Notes: generated by a model from the letters alone, not told the origin. 64,000 nt of DNA from Berghia stephanieae (GCA_034508935.3 CM067448.1:50141024-50205023); one strand, 5' to 3'. Positions 30,752 to 40,677 are shown, counted from the first letter of the stretch. Numbers and translations are program-made.

Positions 30752-31057
30752 AATAGAGCTTTTATATAACGCAATATCCACTAAATGTGCTCAAAGCGCT
30801 TTACAAAGGGTCCCTGACCAACAGCAACATGTAACAAGTAGAACAAGACATGACGCCTGTTAGGCGATATTACACTTTTATTCGGACAGAGACAACGCTG
30901 TTGACTGCCGCCAGGTACTCATTTTACACCTGAATATGGTGAGAGAATGTGAGTAAAGAGTCTTTTCCAAGGACTCAACTATGCGCCGAGCGAGGCTCAA
31001 ACCCAGGACCTTCCCATCCGAAAGCGAGTGTCATACCAGAAGACCACATAACCGCAC
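30752..31057 (-). mobile_element. SINE-A, full length
   Basis: AGAGCTTTTATATAACGC to AGACCACATAACCGCAC, with an AT-rich tail (AATTAATAAATAAAT) at the 3' side. Confidence 0.85.
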
Positions 31058-31290
31058 CAGAGAGTTTTTAAGAGTTTTACGGAGATTGCGGCAAATTTAG
31101 ATCATATCAGAGCCAGTAAAAAGGAAGAAAATTAGATAGTAAAAGCATTCAAATATACAATTAGAAGAACTTTAGGGAAATGTAAGACAAAGGTACAAAT
31201 AGGGAACATGTAGATTCAAGCCAGTGTGCTTATTTGAGATCACCTAAAAGTCTCACCCAGAGATCAGCACACGATTCCTCTAAGAGGAAT

Positions 31291-31677
31291 TCTTCTTCTT
31301 CTAGGTTCCATGCCTGGTCCAGGCTTCGGATACTGTATGAATTATCTCTCTCCATTCCTCCCTGTCTCTTGCTTTTTCAAACATCTCTTGGATTGTTAGG
31401 TTGGTGAAGCCCTTCAGTTGGTCTACGAGTGTTTTTCTTTGTCTCCCCCGGGCGCGTTTACCAGGTATTTTTCCACAACTTGCCAGGTATTCATTCTTAT
31501 CTTTCCTTACTATGTGTCCGAAAAAGGATAGTTGTCGATCCGCTATTAAGTGCATTAGTTTCCTTTGTTGGTATGTTTGTTTAAGCACTTCTTCGTTCGT
31601 TTTGTGTGCAGTATACGATATTCTCTGCATCCTTCTCAAACACCACATTTCAAAAGCTTCAATGTTCTTTTCAATGT
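31291..31677 (-). mobile_element. LINE 3' end with perfect 12-bp target duplication
   Basis: The minus-strand frame reads RRMQRISYTAHKTNEEVL, QLSFFGHIVRKDKNEYLA, GKRARGRQRKTLVDQL and ARDREEWREII, then TAG. This is the C-terminal tail common to several non-LTR clades (R/KRRMLRI…GRPRGRQRKT type). The stop is followed at once by a GAA tail, so there is essentially no 3' UTR. The 12-bp sequence TCTAAGAGGAAT occurs at 31279-31290 and 31678-31689, proving target-primed insertion into repeat F. The closest relative in the window is 59423-59683. Confidence 0.85.
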
Positions 31678-31927
31678 TCTAAGAGGAATAAACTCAAATA
31701 AATACAAATTAAATGTAAAAAAAAAAACAAATAACGGTACATAACAGAGACATGATTAACAACGAAAAAATAGTATCTCCCAAAACTATAATTATACATA
31801 TGACTGTTTCCCTATCAGACAAGGACTCCGACCAGGGTCAGGACAAAACTAAGTCATCTCATTACAAGACAAAGACAGAAAGCAATTGGAAATCAGATAA
31901 TAGGGAATAGAAGATACAACAAGTACC

Positions 31928-32235
31928 TTCGCTCCCCGCTATGGGAGGTCGGGAACCCCATCCAGATATAGGGGATAGAAGACACAGCAAGAACCTCCCT
32001 GCCCACTATGGGAGGTCGGGAACCCCATCCAGATATAGGGGGATAGAAGACACAGTAAGGACTTCCTTGCCCACTATGGGAGGTCAGGAACCCCACCCAA
32101 ATACAGGGGATAAAAGACACAGCAAATACCTCCCTGCCCGCTATGGGAGGTCCGGAACTCCATCCAGATACAGGGGGATAGAAGACACCGCAAGGACTTC
32201 CTTGCCCACTATGGGAGGTCAGGAACCCCACTCAA
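31928..32235 (+). repeat. 67-68 bp minisatellite at the F terminus, five copies
   Basis: ATGGGAGGTC starts at 31941, 32008, 32076, 32143 and 32211, spacing 67-68. Each unit holds GATAGAAGACACAGCAAG and a CCTCCCTGCCCACTATGGGA hairpin. Frames on both strands stay open only because of the periodicity. Confidence 0.9.
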
Positions 32236-32264
32236 ATGTTGTTGCTTGAAGTTGAAATAAATAA

Positions 32265-32345
32265 TAACAGGGAATTGAAAGGATGCCTCAATTGACTGAA
32301 CAAAGACAGAGAATGTGGACATTTCGGATTTCCCCTTTATCATTG
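32265..32345 (-). repeat. repeat R-like fragment
   Basis: CAGAGAATGTGGACATTTCG and GATTTCCCCTTTATCA match the R arm seen at 45400-45445. Confidence 0.5.
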
Positions 32346-32389
32346 CTAAAGCAATACCATTTATACCATTACAGTTTCATGACAGGGAG

Positions 32390-32640
32390 CGAAGTGGCCG
32401 AGTGGTTAAGGCAATGCATTGTGATCCGGCGTTCGAGCCACACAATTTCGGATTTTTTTCCTTGGGAAAGATAATTAACCCCCCAATTTGCTCACCTTGA
32501 TAACATGGGTGATTTCTGTTGACATCAGACATCTTGTATGGTGAATTATCTATGAATTATCTTCATGGAATACCTAGGCGACGATATCTTATAATGAAAT
32601 GTCGTGGCGGAAGGGCGTAATTTTTTTTCATGATATTGAT
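32390..32640 (+). mobile_element. SINE-D, full length
   Basis: GCGAAGTGGCCGAGTGGTTA, GGCGTTCGAGCC, ACATGGGTGATTTCTGTTGA and GGAAGGGCGTAATTT at the 3' end. The variable-loop length suits a Ser/Leu-type tRNA origin. Confidence 0.75.
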
Positions 32641-32710
32641 ACGATATTACATGCACTGATTCTATTGATACCATTGTGGTATACGTTGTATATAGAGTAA
32701 CTTGTATATA

Positions 32711-32901
32711 GATAGTATGCGCTTGACTAAGAATCTCACAACATTATCATCCGGAAGTATACCGGACCAACACACAAAGCTGTGTGTAGCCATAAACGTT
32801 TTTTTACAGTCTGGTTAAAACAGTTTAGTGGAGAATTACTCATAAACTCGGATGGCAAAAAGCAATAACAAAGACTTGAGTGACGCCAAATTCATTCTAT
32901 C
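32711..32901 (+). mobile_element. MITE-E, full length, diverged
   Basis: TATA at 32707-32710 and 32902-32905. TGACGTCA has decayed to TGACGCCA. Confidence 0.85.
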
Positions 32902-33035
32902 TATATCTATCCTTAACGTGAACTGAGCATCACATAATGATGAAAATGCGCGATATAAATGCCATGTATTATCAACAAAACACGATGGATGGAACAGTCA
33001 TTCGTCTTTATTTTTAAATAATAATAATAAAATCC

Positions 33036-33556
33036 CCTTTATTCATCCCATAGCGCAAATTTGTCTCAAGGGAAGACTGGAATAACACAGGCGTCGCCGC
33101 AGTGCAGCGTCGCAAATTGAACTAGGGCGAGATGACTTGCGCAAGGCCACACAGCGCAGCGGGGCGAGGTATCGAATTCGGTAACTCTCGGGTAATAAAA
33201 ATAATAAAATAAATAGAAAATAAAATTGGGCTTTATATAGCGCAATATCCACTAAATGTGCTCAAAGCACTTTACAAGGGGTCCCTGGTCAACGGCAACA
33301 TTTAACATGTAGGACGGGACATGCGGCATGTTAGGCGATATTACAATTTTTCGGACAAAGACAAAGATGTTAACGGCCAAGTACTCATTTTACACCTGAG
33401 TACGGTGAGAGAAAGTGAGTAAAGTGCCTTTTCCAAGGACTCAACTATGCGCCGAGCGCGAGGCTCGAACCCAGGACCTTCCGATCCGAAAGCGAGTGTC
33501 ATACCACAAGACCACATAGCCGAAGCAAAGACCGTACCGCTGAGCCACGCTGCCCC
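33036..33556 (-). mobile_element. SINE-B split by SINE-A
   Basis: The SINE-B 3' part and body occupy 33036-33194 (TTTATTCATCCCATAGCG to GAATTCGGTAACTCTCGG). Its head resumes at 33523 (GAAGCAAAGACCGTACCGCT GAGCC). Removing 33195-33522 restores the normal head order. Confidence 0.85.
33226..33522 (-). mobile_element. SINE-A inserted in SINE-B
   Basis: Full-length copy near consensus. Its AT-rich 3' tail occupies about 33195-33225 on the plus strand. No clear target duplication was found. Confidence 0.9.
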
Positions 33557-34006
33557 TTTAGTTTATCATTGACGACTTTGCAAGCCAAAGTATCGAATAC
33601 ATATCTGTTCTACCAGAAATACGTTCAGTTGACGGCACGAAGAAAACCGAAGCAAATCCCTCCACACGACCAAAGTGAAGTGCAATACTGTTTGAGAAAC
33701 GGACTGCGAGTATTCATTCATTCATTCCTTACTCTTTTTATTTTCTGGTATCGATTACAAATAAAACAAGAACGAAACCGGACGGAAATCCCCTAACCCA
33801 GTCAAGACGGGGCAGACAACTCGCATTACAACGGGAGTTTTATGGAGTTACCTCCCTTATTTATTCCTCGTCGGGTTAACGAATTTGGCATCGGGCTTTT
33901 AAAACGCGGTTTTTATATCATCTGTGCCCTGCCGTGTCGATCCGGTATTATGTCGAATTGAACGAGCTTGATGGAGGCGATTTGAGCTCAAAGTCTAAAT
34001 AATCTG
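33557..34006. other. no recognised gene; MITE-P scrap at 33923-33958
   Basis: GTGTCGATCCGGTATTATGT is a MITE-P end. A 75-residue frame at 33569-33796 has no recognisable motif and sits between repeats, so I do not call it a gene. Confidence 0.5.
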
Positions 34007-34283
34007 GGGGTCCCGTTGACTCAGTTGGTAGAGCACCAAGGACTAAGATCGATCCTGAGTGATATCGAGATATTTTCTGATCCCCCCCCCCCCCCCCCCC
34101 TCCCCCGCCCCGTCCTGTCCAACCAGCGCTGGTTGGGTATCTGGCTCTGCTATATTTTTTCTGGCGGAAAGAACTTGACAATAGATCAGCATCCTATCCA
34201 AAGGGTAGCAAGCAATTGCTATTTTCCGTTTATAGAAACTGGGACATGCTATGCTTCTACCGGCCTATGGATTTTACCGGCTG
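34007..34283 (+). mobile_element. SINE-C, diverged
   Basis: TTGACTCAGTTGGTAGAGCA at the head and AAGGGTAGCAAGCAATTGC in the body. A C run of more than 20 bases (34082-34104) fills the early body. Confidence 0.75.
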
Positions 34284-34345
34284 CTATTCTCTGTTTTTTT
34301 CTTCTTCAAAATAATTAGTTACCAGGTGTGTGGAAAGTGAATTTA

Positions 34346-34633
34346 ATACGCTTCAACAATCGTGACGCCACTTCCCTCGTAATGACGCAGAGTAACTTAG
34401 TAACTGGTTCTAAAATATCGGAACAATGGCGGACGCTCTCGGACGAGAATAAAAGTGTATCAAGAGGAGAAAAACATTATACAATCTGATCATGTTTTGA
34501 CTTTTATACATTCTGATCACATGACATGTGAAAAAGTTCTAGCCAGCATGAAGAATAAAAAGTACAGATTTTCTTTGTTAAAAACCAAGTTTCTCGTTGC
34601 TGGGCGGACGTGACATCGGACTATTGAATCCTA
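34346..34633 (-). mobile_element. MITE-H, full length
   Basis: ATACGCTTCAACAATCGTGA to GACATCGGACTATTGAATCC. Confidence 0.8.
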
Positions 34634-34671
34634 TTTAGAGCTACAAATGTGAAGCAAAATTAATTTCTATA

Positions 34672-34718
34672 AATAGAAAGAAGGTGACGTCACTCAGGTG
34701 TTTGTTATTGTTTGTTTT

Positions 34719-34760
<42 letters not shown>

Positions 34761-34909
34761 TCATCCACGTTTATGAGTAATTCTCACTAGGCCTAAACTG
34801 TATTAACCAGACTATAAACGTTGTAGGTCACAGACAGTTTTGTCTGTTGGTCCGATATGATACTTCCGAATGGCATTGTTGTGAGCTTCTTAGCAAAGGG
34901 CATACTATC
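34672..34909 (-). mobile_element. MITE-E with expanded internal poly-T
   Basis: Inverse copy; the internal T run after TTGTTATTG has grown to over 40 bases, lengthening the element to 238 bp. It shares one TATA (34910-34913) with the next copy. Confidence 0.85.
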
Positions 34910-34913
34910 TATA

Positions 34914-35097
34914 GATAGTATGCAGATGACGTCACTCAGGCCTTTGTTATTGTTTTTGCCATCCGAGTTTGTGAGTTGTTCTCACTAAACTGTATTAACC
35001 AGACTATAAAAGTTCATGGTTACACAGAGTTTGTGTGTTGGTCCGTTATACTTCCGGATGGCAATGTTGTGAACTCCTTGGCCAAGCGCATACTATC
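34914..35097 (-). mobile_element. MITE-E, full length (subfamily 2)
   Basis: Inverse copy beginning GATAGTATGCAGATGACGTC. Several copies share this start (35414, 38328, 42523, 43980), marking a subfamily with GTGAGTTGTTCTCACTAAAC and GTTGTGAACTCCTTGGCC. Confidence 0.9.
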
Positions 35098-35143
35098 TAT
35101 ACATAACGGTGAGGAAAATAAAATATAAACAATCGTAAGAGTA

Positions 35144-35410
35144 GAATGGGAGCGATCTTTATTCATGTTTTCGTCCAACCAAGTCATCAATCACATGATT
35201 TGTTGCTGTTCAAAGATTGCATATTTCTTCAGAAATGTAAACACGCTGCTTTGTTTATGAAAGTTGTAAACATACCCATGTGTCAAGCTGAACAAAATGA
35301 CCAATCGGGATTTTAGATATTTCAAAAACTGTGAACACTTTTCACTATGTTGGTCAATTTGAGCACATATTCCAATATGACCAATGACCACGAGCACATG
35401 GAAATGCAAT
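35144..35410 (+). mobile_element. MITE-O
   Basis: MITE-O is 265-305 bp: ATGGGAGCGATCTTTATTCA, TTTTCGTCCAACCAAGTCAT, AACACGCTGCTTTGTTTATG, CATGTGTCAAGCTGAA and GACCAATGACCACGAGCACA. The inverse copy at 36245 shows AAATGGGC ends. The right side abuts a MITE-E. Confidence 0.7.
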
Positions 35411-35413
35411 ATA

Positions 35414-35597
35414 GATAGTATGCTGATGACGTCACTCAGGCCTTTGTTATTGTTTTTGCCACCCGCGTTTGTGAGTTGTTCTCACTAAACTGTATTAACC
35501 AGACTATAAAAGTTCATGGTTACACAAAGTTTGTGTGTTGGTCCGTCATACTTCCGGATGGCAATGTTGTGAACTCCTTGGCCAAGCGCATTTTATC
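35414..35597 (-). mobile_element. MITE-E, subfamily 2
   Basis: TATA at 35410-35413 and 35598-35601; TGACGTCA intact. Confidence 0.9.
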
Positions 35598-35628
35598 TAT
35601 AGATCATGCCAATTGTTTGTTTTGTATA

Positions 35629-35813
35629 GATAGTTCGAAGATGACGTCACTCGGGTCTTTGTTATTGTTTTTTGCCCTCCGCGTTTATGAGTAATGCTCA
35701 CTGAACTGTATTAACCAGACTATATACGTTCATGGATACACACAGTTTTGTTGTTGGTCCGTTATACTTCCGGATGGCAATGTTATGAGCTTCTTAGCCA
35801 AGCGCACACTATC
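35629..35813 (-). mobile_element. MITE-E, subfamily 1
   Basis: Begins GATAGTTCGAAGATGACGTC. TATA at 35625-35628, TATT on the right. Confidence 0.9.
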
Positions 35814-36244
35814 TATTGCTTGGTGCTGAGTTGTCGCGCTTTGTCAGTGTTCGTCACTCTTTGTTTTATGTTTATCGTTTGTTGTTATTTATAATTCTGT
35901 CCACTGTCGACATTGTTATTGTTATTCATAATCTGAACAAATATGCGATTTTCTGTCCATTATGAGTATTAGTAGAATCATTCAACATTCTTGGTCAGTT
36001 TCTTTTCATATGTTGAGAGTGAAGGTTCGAACCCACTTCACAACTTACGACTAAACTGTTTTAACTGTATCTTTTTAAAAAGTCTTTAGTAATACTTTAT
36101 TATTTGTGTATTATATTCTTGGAATGTTTTGGGCCGTAGCCCACCGAATTTTCTAAACCGGATTGTCCTGGTTACACTTTCGCCACTTAACACACTAGAA
36201 ATGTAAGTTTTTATTTTTAATTTTAGTTATTATTATTTGTGTTT
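35814..36244. other. no recognised gene
   Basis: Unique AT-rich DNA. A lone GAAGGTTCGAACCCACTTCA at about 36026 looks like a B box but has no A box upstream. Confidence 0.5.
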
Positions 36245-36549
36245 AAATGGGCATGATCTATATTAACTTTCCATGTGCTCGAGGTCATTGGTCACATTGC
36301 AAAATGTGCTCTAAGTGACCCACTTAGTGAAAAGTGTTCACAGCTTTTTAAATATCTGACGTAAAGATTGTTCATTTGATTCAGCTTGACACATGGATAT
36401 GCTTACAACTTTCATAAACAAAGCAGCGTGTTTACATTTCTGAAGAAATATCCAATCTTCGTACAGCAACAAATCATGTGATTGATGACTTGGTTGGACG
36501 AAAACATGAATAAAGATCGCTCCCATTGTTTTAGATGTGTAGCCCATTT
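36245..36549 (-). mobile_element. MITE-O, inverse copy with both ends
   Basis: AAATGGGCATGATC at the left and GTAGCCCATTT at the right form a short inverted repeat. The interior is the inverse of 35144-35410. Confidence 0.75.
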
Positions 36550-36658
36550 GGGAATTACTTCTGTAGTTTTACAGCGGGCCTAAAGTGGGGATTTTATTTT
36601 ACAATTAACGAGGGGAGACCGCCCGAATCCCCCCCCCCCCCCCCCCAGGGTGAGGTCG

Positions 36659-36905
36659 TAGCCATCGTTAACTTATAGCCTGACACCGTGGCCTTCGTAA
36701 AGTTATGGCATGATACTGACCAAAAAAATGATGTCAAAATGCCAGTCTTTTGCTACAAAAGAAATCAAATCGTGAGTTGAATTCAATAGTTCAACCAATG
36801 AAATAACTTGTTTTCATGAGCTCTACTAACGACAACTCACTAATGACGTCAAACTGCCAGCCCTTTTTGGATTTCAGTATCAGGCGAAAATATAACGATG
36901 GCTAC
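36659..36905 (+). mobile_element. MITE-G
   Basis: CATCGTTAACTTATAGCCTG to ATATAACGATGGCTACG. The extra CGTGGCCTTCGTAAAGTTAT near the start suggests one G end inserted in or recombined with another. Confidence 0.8.
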
Positions 36906-37397
36906 GCTGACACTAACCAAATAATGACGTCAAAATGCTTGTTAAAAAGACTGACATTTTGACGTTATTACTTTTTTTTTTTTTGCATCGCCGAGTGAGT
37001 TGTCGTTAGTAGTGCTTATGGAAACAAGTGGTTCCATTGGTTGAACTATTAAATACAACCGTGGCCTTTGTAAAGTTATGGCCCTACACTGATCAAAAAA
37101 TGACGTTAAAATGCTAGTCTTTTGCCACAAAAGAAAACAAATCGTGAGTTGTATTCAATAGTTCAACCAATGAAATAACTTGTTTCCATGAGCTCTACTA
37201 ACGACAACTCACTAGGCGGTGCAAAAACCAAATAATGACGTCAAACTGCCAGTCCTTTTGGATTTCAGTGTCAGGCTATAACATAACGATGGCTACGATA
37301 CAACTCACGATTTGTTTTCTTTTGTGGCCAAAGACTAGCATTTTGACGTCATTTTTTGATCAGTGTCAGGCTATAACTTTACGATAGCAACGGTGAG
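36906..37397. mobile_element. composite of at least three MITE-G pieces
   Basis: An inverse piece (36906-37060), a nearly complete plus copy (37062-37297) and another inverse end (37298-37397) follow each other. TGACGTCA-type blocks recur at about 36925, 37095, 37235 and 37345. Confidence 0.65.
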
Positions 37398-37829
37398 ATC
37401 CCCCTATCCCTATCAACCTTAACTAAAAATACTATAACCTGATGATACACAATGGTTACAATCACTTGCAATATCGAAACGGATGGGAAACACAGTAAAT
37501 AGTAATGGCGTCGGCCAGAGTCGTAAACGACAACCGACTCAGCAAATTGGTTTTGAAATTAGAAAAATCACATCACCTATAAAAATGAAACTTGTATTAA
37601 ATAGCAATATTTTTTTGTCATTGCAACTAAATTGAAAGTCCATAATGGCTAAACGATTAAGTAATATAATAAAAGTGTTGTGACATTACGGAAGTCCTAC
37701 CCCCATTTTGTTCGCAGAGAATAAGTACTAGTGTAATTCATAGTGTTTAATAATCTATATTATGATTTGATATGATATAAGTCCAGATATATGTAGGCTT
37801 TTACAGCCTTTTATCTGCTCTTGTGCATT
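37398..37829. other. no recognised gene
   Basis: Apparently unique DNA. Confidence 0.5.
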
Positions 37830-38132
37830 CGTGAACGTATTTAATTCACGTCTCTCAAAACTGGGCATGCCACATAGTGGAAGCAGTCAGGTGTCTGAAT
37901 TAAACTCTACAAACACACAATGAGCGTCGAGACGGCACTTGAATGCCTGCAATGAAGGGGCGTCGATAATTTTTGCAGGGTAGCGGTTCCATATGTAGAC
38001 TACCCGAACTGAGAGGTAGTTCTGCCTAAGATTTAGAGAACACCTTTCCTTGGACAGTTTGAATCTATGTCCTCTGGTGGTGTTGGTAAAGGACATAATA
38101 CGAGTATATGGGTGGTTAAAAATGCCACGAAT
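37830..38132 (-). mobile_element. LINE ORF2 C-terminal remnant
   Basis: The minus frame reads RGHRFKLSKERCSLNLRQNY, RVVYIWNRYPAKIIDAPSLQ AFKCRLD, the standard CR1/Rex/L2-like C-terminus (TRGH…K…R…VWN-x-LP…F…LD). The frame is also open upstream to about 38130, where MITE-G begins. Only about 95 codons remain. The family differs from 1-291. Confidence 0.7.
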
Positions 38133-38327
38133 CCTGACGTCATTATTTGGTTTTTGGACCGCCTAGGGAGTTGTCGTTAGTAGAGCTCATGGAAACAAGT
38201 TATTTCATTGGTTGAACTATTGAAAAAAAATCACGATTTGTTTTCTTTTGTGGCAAAAGACTGCCATTGTGACGTCATTTTTTTGGTCAGTATCATAACT
38301 TTACGAAGGCCACGGTGTCAGGCTATA
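38133..38327 (-). mobile_element. MITE-G, cut at its end by MITE-E
   Basis: Inverse copy up to GGTGTCAGGCTATA. Its terminal AGTTAACGATGGCTAC continues after the MITE-E, at 38516-38531. Confidence 0.8.
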
Positions 38328-38511
38328 GGTAGTATGCAGATGACGTCACTCAGGCCTTTGTTATTGTTTTTGCCATCCGCGTTTGTGAGTTGTTCTCACT
38401 AAACTGTATTAACCAGACTATAAAAGTTCATGGTTACACAGAGTTTGTGTGTTGGTCCGTTATACTTCCGGATGGCAATGTTGTGAACTCCTTGGCCAAG
38501 CGCATTCTATC
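38328..38511 (-). mobile_element. MITE-E in the terminal repeat of MITE-G
   Basis: Full-length subfamily-2 copy. TATA at 38324-38327 and 38512-38515; the uninterrupted G end reads GGCTATAACTTAAC-like, so the TATA is the G element's own. Confidence 0.9.
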
Positions 38512-38515
38512 TATA

Positions 38516-38744
38516 AGTTAACGATGGCTACGCTAGAACCCTCTAGAACTGGCAGTTTGACGTCATTTTTAAGGTTTGTGTAGCGTCTAGTGAGTTGCCG
38601 TTAGTAGAGCTCAAGGGAACGAGTTATTTCATTGGTTGAACTATTGAATACAACTCACGATTTGTTTTCTTTTGTTGCCAAAGACTGGCATTTTGACGTC
38701 ATTTTTTGGTCAGTGCCAGCTATAAGTTAACGATGGCTACGATA
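38516..38744 (-). mobile_element. MITE-G, second copy in tandem
   Basis: GCTAGAACCCTCTAGAACTG to TAAGTTAACGATGGCTACG. The left 16 bases are shared with or continue the previous G end. Confidence 0.75.
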
Positions 38745-38848
38745 GAACCCGAAACCGAAGAGCATCTAGTTGAACGGTTAGTTGTGATGTGACGAAGCTT
38801 CCTGAGCGGGTTTGCGACGGTGACACGAGTACGGTGAAGACTTTGATG

Positions 38849-39087
38849 ATAGGGAATGAGATTAGCGGAAGAGTAGCGTCCCTTGATTGGACGTCACCCG
38901 TTGTCTGTGACGTCACCGGTGGAAAAGTTATCAGAGAGAGAGAACGTCATGTTGGTTGTGCGCATGCGTCTCTCGTCCTCACTTCCAGTGAAAGCGGCTT
39001 GAGACACTTCAAAACCAAATTGACGTTCTCTCTGTAAGGTGACGTCCAATCAAGGGACGCTACTCTTCCGCTAATCTCATTCTTTAT
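38849..39087. mobile_element. MITE-I, full length
   Basis: ATAGGGAATGAGATTAGCGG and GTAGCGTCCCTTGATTGGAC face GTCCAATCAAGGGACGCTAC and CCGCTAATCTCATTCTTTAT: inverted repeats of nearly 48 bases in a 239-bp element. Two GTGACGTCAC-type sites and CGCATGCG lie inside. Fragments at 9587 and 13175. Confidence 0.85.
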
Positions 39088-39206
39088 TGGGTCGATCGTC
39101 ATAACATAGTAGTGTGAGCACCATTCGAAGCTGCTGCCAGATCCAAAAGACCTAGGAACTCAAATATTACTGTGATACTAAACTGCTAGAAGTTGTGAAC
39201 TGTATA

Positions 39207-39400
39207 GATAGTTCGAAGATGACGTCACTCAGGTCTTTGTTGTTGTTTTTTTTTTTTTTTGCCATCCGCGTTTATGAGTAATGCTCATTGAACTGTAATA
39301 ACCTGACTATAAACGTTCATCGATACACACAGTTTGTGTGTTGGTCCGTTATACTTCCGGATGGCAATGTTATGAGCTTCTTAGCCAAGCGCATATTATC
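39207..39400 (-). mobile_element. MITE-E, subfamily 1
   Basis: TATA at 39203-39206; right flank AATA. TGACGTCA intact. Confidence 0.9.
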
Positions 39401-39409
39401 AATAAAGTA

Positions 39410-39600
39410 ATGAACAAAAATGAACATTTCGGGCTCAAAAACCTTCTTTAGCCAAAAAAAAAAAACAAAAAACAATAAAGACAAATTGTTTATTACTCAA
39501 ATCCAGATTGACGACAATCTGTCATCTATCTGGAACTTAGTAATGTATTAGTCTTTATTGTTTTTCTTTTCTGTTGTTGTTGGGTAATGTGTTATTTTAT
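39410..39600. repeat. repeat S, foldback copy
   Basis: CATTTCGGGCTCAAAAACCT and the inverse-complementary S blocks, then ATCTGGAACTTAGTAATGTA and TCTTTATTGTTTTTC in forward order. Confidence 0.55.
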
Positions 39601-39612
39601 GAAGCTGGTATA

Positions 39613-39798
39613 GATAGTATGCGCTTGGCTAAGAAGTTCATAACATTGCCACCCAGAAGTATAACGGACCAACACACAAAACTGTGTGTATCCATGAACG
39701 TTTATAGTCGGGCTAATACAGTTCAGTGAGCATTACTCATAAACGCGGATGGCAAAAAACAATAACAAAGACCTGAGTGACGTCATCTTCGAACTATC
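39613..39798 (+). mobile_element. MITE-E, full length
   Basis: TATA on the left, TGTA on the right; close to consensus. Confidence 0.9.
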
Positions 39799-39829
39799 TG
39801 TAGTATTCATTTTTGTTTATTACTTTTTA

Positions 39830-39950
39830 CACCCATTGCTGGATGGGTGAGGTAGACATTTAAAAAAAATCAAATTTACCCCTGATCAAAAACGGTCATT
39901 TGCAAGTCAAGTGAGTGCTCTACCAACTGAGCTATCTGAATTCCGAAAGT
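39830..39950 (-). mobile_element. SINE-C head fragment
   Basis: AGTGCTCTACCAACTGAGCTA is the inverse A box; CATTGCTGGATGGGTGAGGT matches the SINE-C body. Confidence 0.5.
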
Positions 39951-39980
39951 TGTAAAACTTAAACTATGAAAAAATCAATT

Positions 39981-40219
39981 TTAACTCTCTCCTTACCAAA
40001 TGTTCAGTATTTTCCCAAAACAGCAGGCTCACCCAGCAGAAAAATTGATTTTTTAAACTCAAACAAGCTCTCTATGAAACAACTTTATGTTCTTATTAAC
40101 TAAATAAAGATCATTCTTCAAAGTTTGTGATGTATAAAATAAGTCTGAATAAGAAAAATATATATATGTGTCGTAACAAATGTGACGATTTTGATGCAGG
40201 TGGTAAGGAGAGGGTTAAG
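39981..40219 (+). mobile_element. MITE-K
   Basis: TTAACTCTCTCCTTACCAAA to GTGGTAAGGAGAGGGTTAA, both ends present. Confidence 0.8.
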
Positions 40220-40288
40220 TATCGAATTCATGGCGACCTAATATTGGTTTGATATCGTTGGTCAGATATTTATTTTACCAGCCTGCTT

Positions 40289-40608
40289 AATAGGATTCAG
40301 TAGTCTGATGTCACGCCACCCGGCAACGGCGGCCATCTTGGTTCTAAACAAAGAAAATCATTACTTTTTATTCTTCATGCTGGCTAGAACTTTTCATTCC
40401 CCTTTCATATGCCTTGTGATCAGAATGTGTAAAAGTCAAAACATGATCACATGTATGTGTTTTTTTTTCCCCTCTGGAAACGCTTTTATACTCGCCGGAG
40501 AAATATTTCATACGGGCGTCCGCCATTGTTCCGATAGTTGAGAGCCAGTGTTACTAAGTTACCATGCGTCATTAGGAAGGAAGTGACGTTACGACTGTTG
40601 AAGAGTAT
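40289..40608 (+). mobile_element. MITE-H, full length
   Basis: TAGGATTCAGTAGTCTGATG to TTACGACTGTTGAAGAGTAT, with a short local duplication (TTTTCATTCCCCTTTCATAT). Confidence 0.85.
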
Positions 40609-40677
40609 TCTATCTCGTCCACAAATAATTCTATTGCGATTGCCTCTAATGTATTATATTGAGATTCCACAAACCCC

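Larger units (their letters stand above)
31063..32235 (+). mobile_element. repeat F, interrupted by LINE and ending in a 67-bp array
   Basis: F starts at 31063 (GAGTTTTACGGAGATTGCGG). It is interrupted at 31291-31677 by a LINE end, resumes at AAGAGGAATAAACTC, and its terminal block is present five times in tandem (31928-32235). It is the most diverged F in the window. Confidence 0.75.

Noticed and set aside
31941-32249. 102- and 112-residue repetitive frames on both strands
   Set aside because: Both arise from the 67-68 bp minisatellite at the end of repeat F.
33569-33796. 75-residue frame as a host exon
   Set aside because: No splice-site support, no motif, and repeats on both sides.
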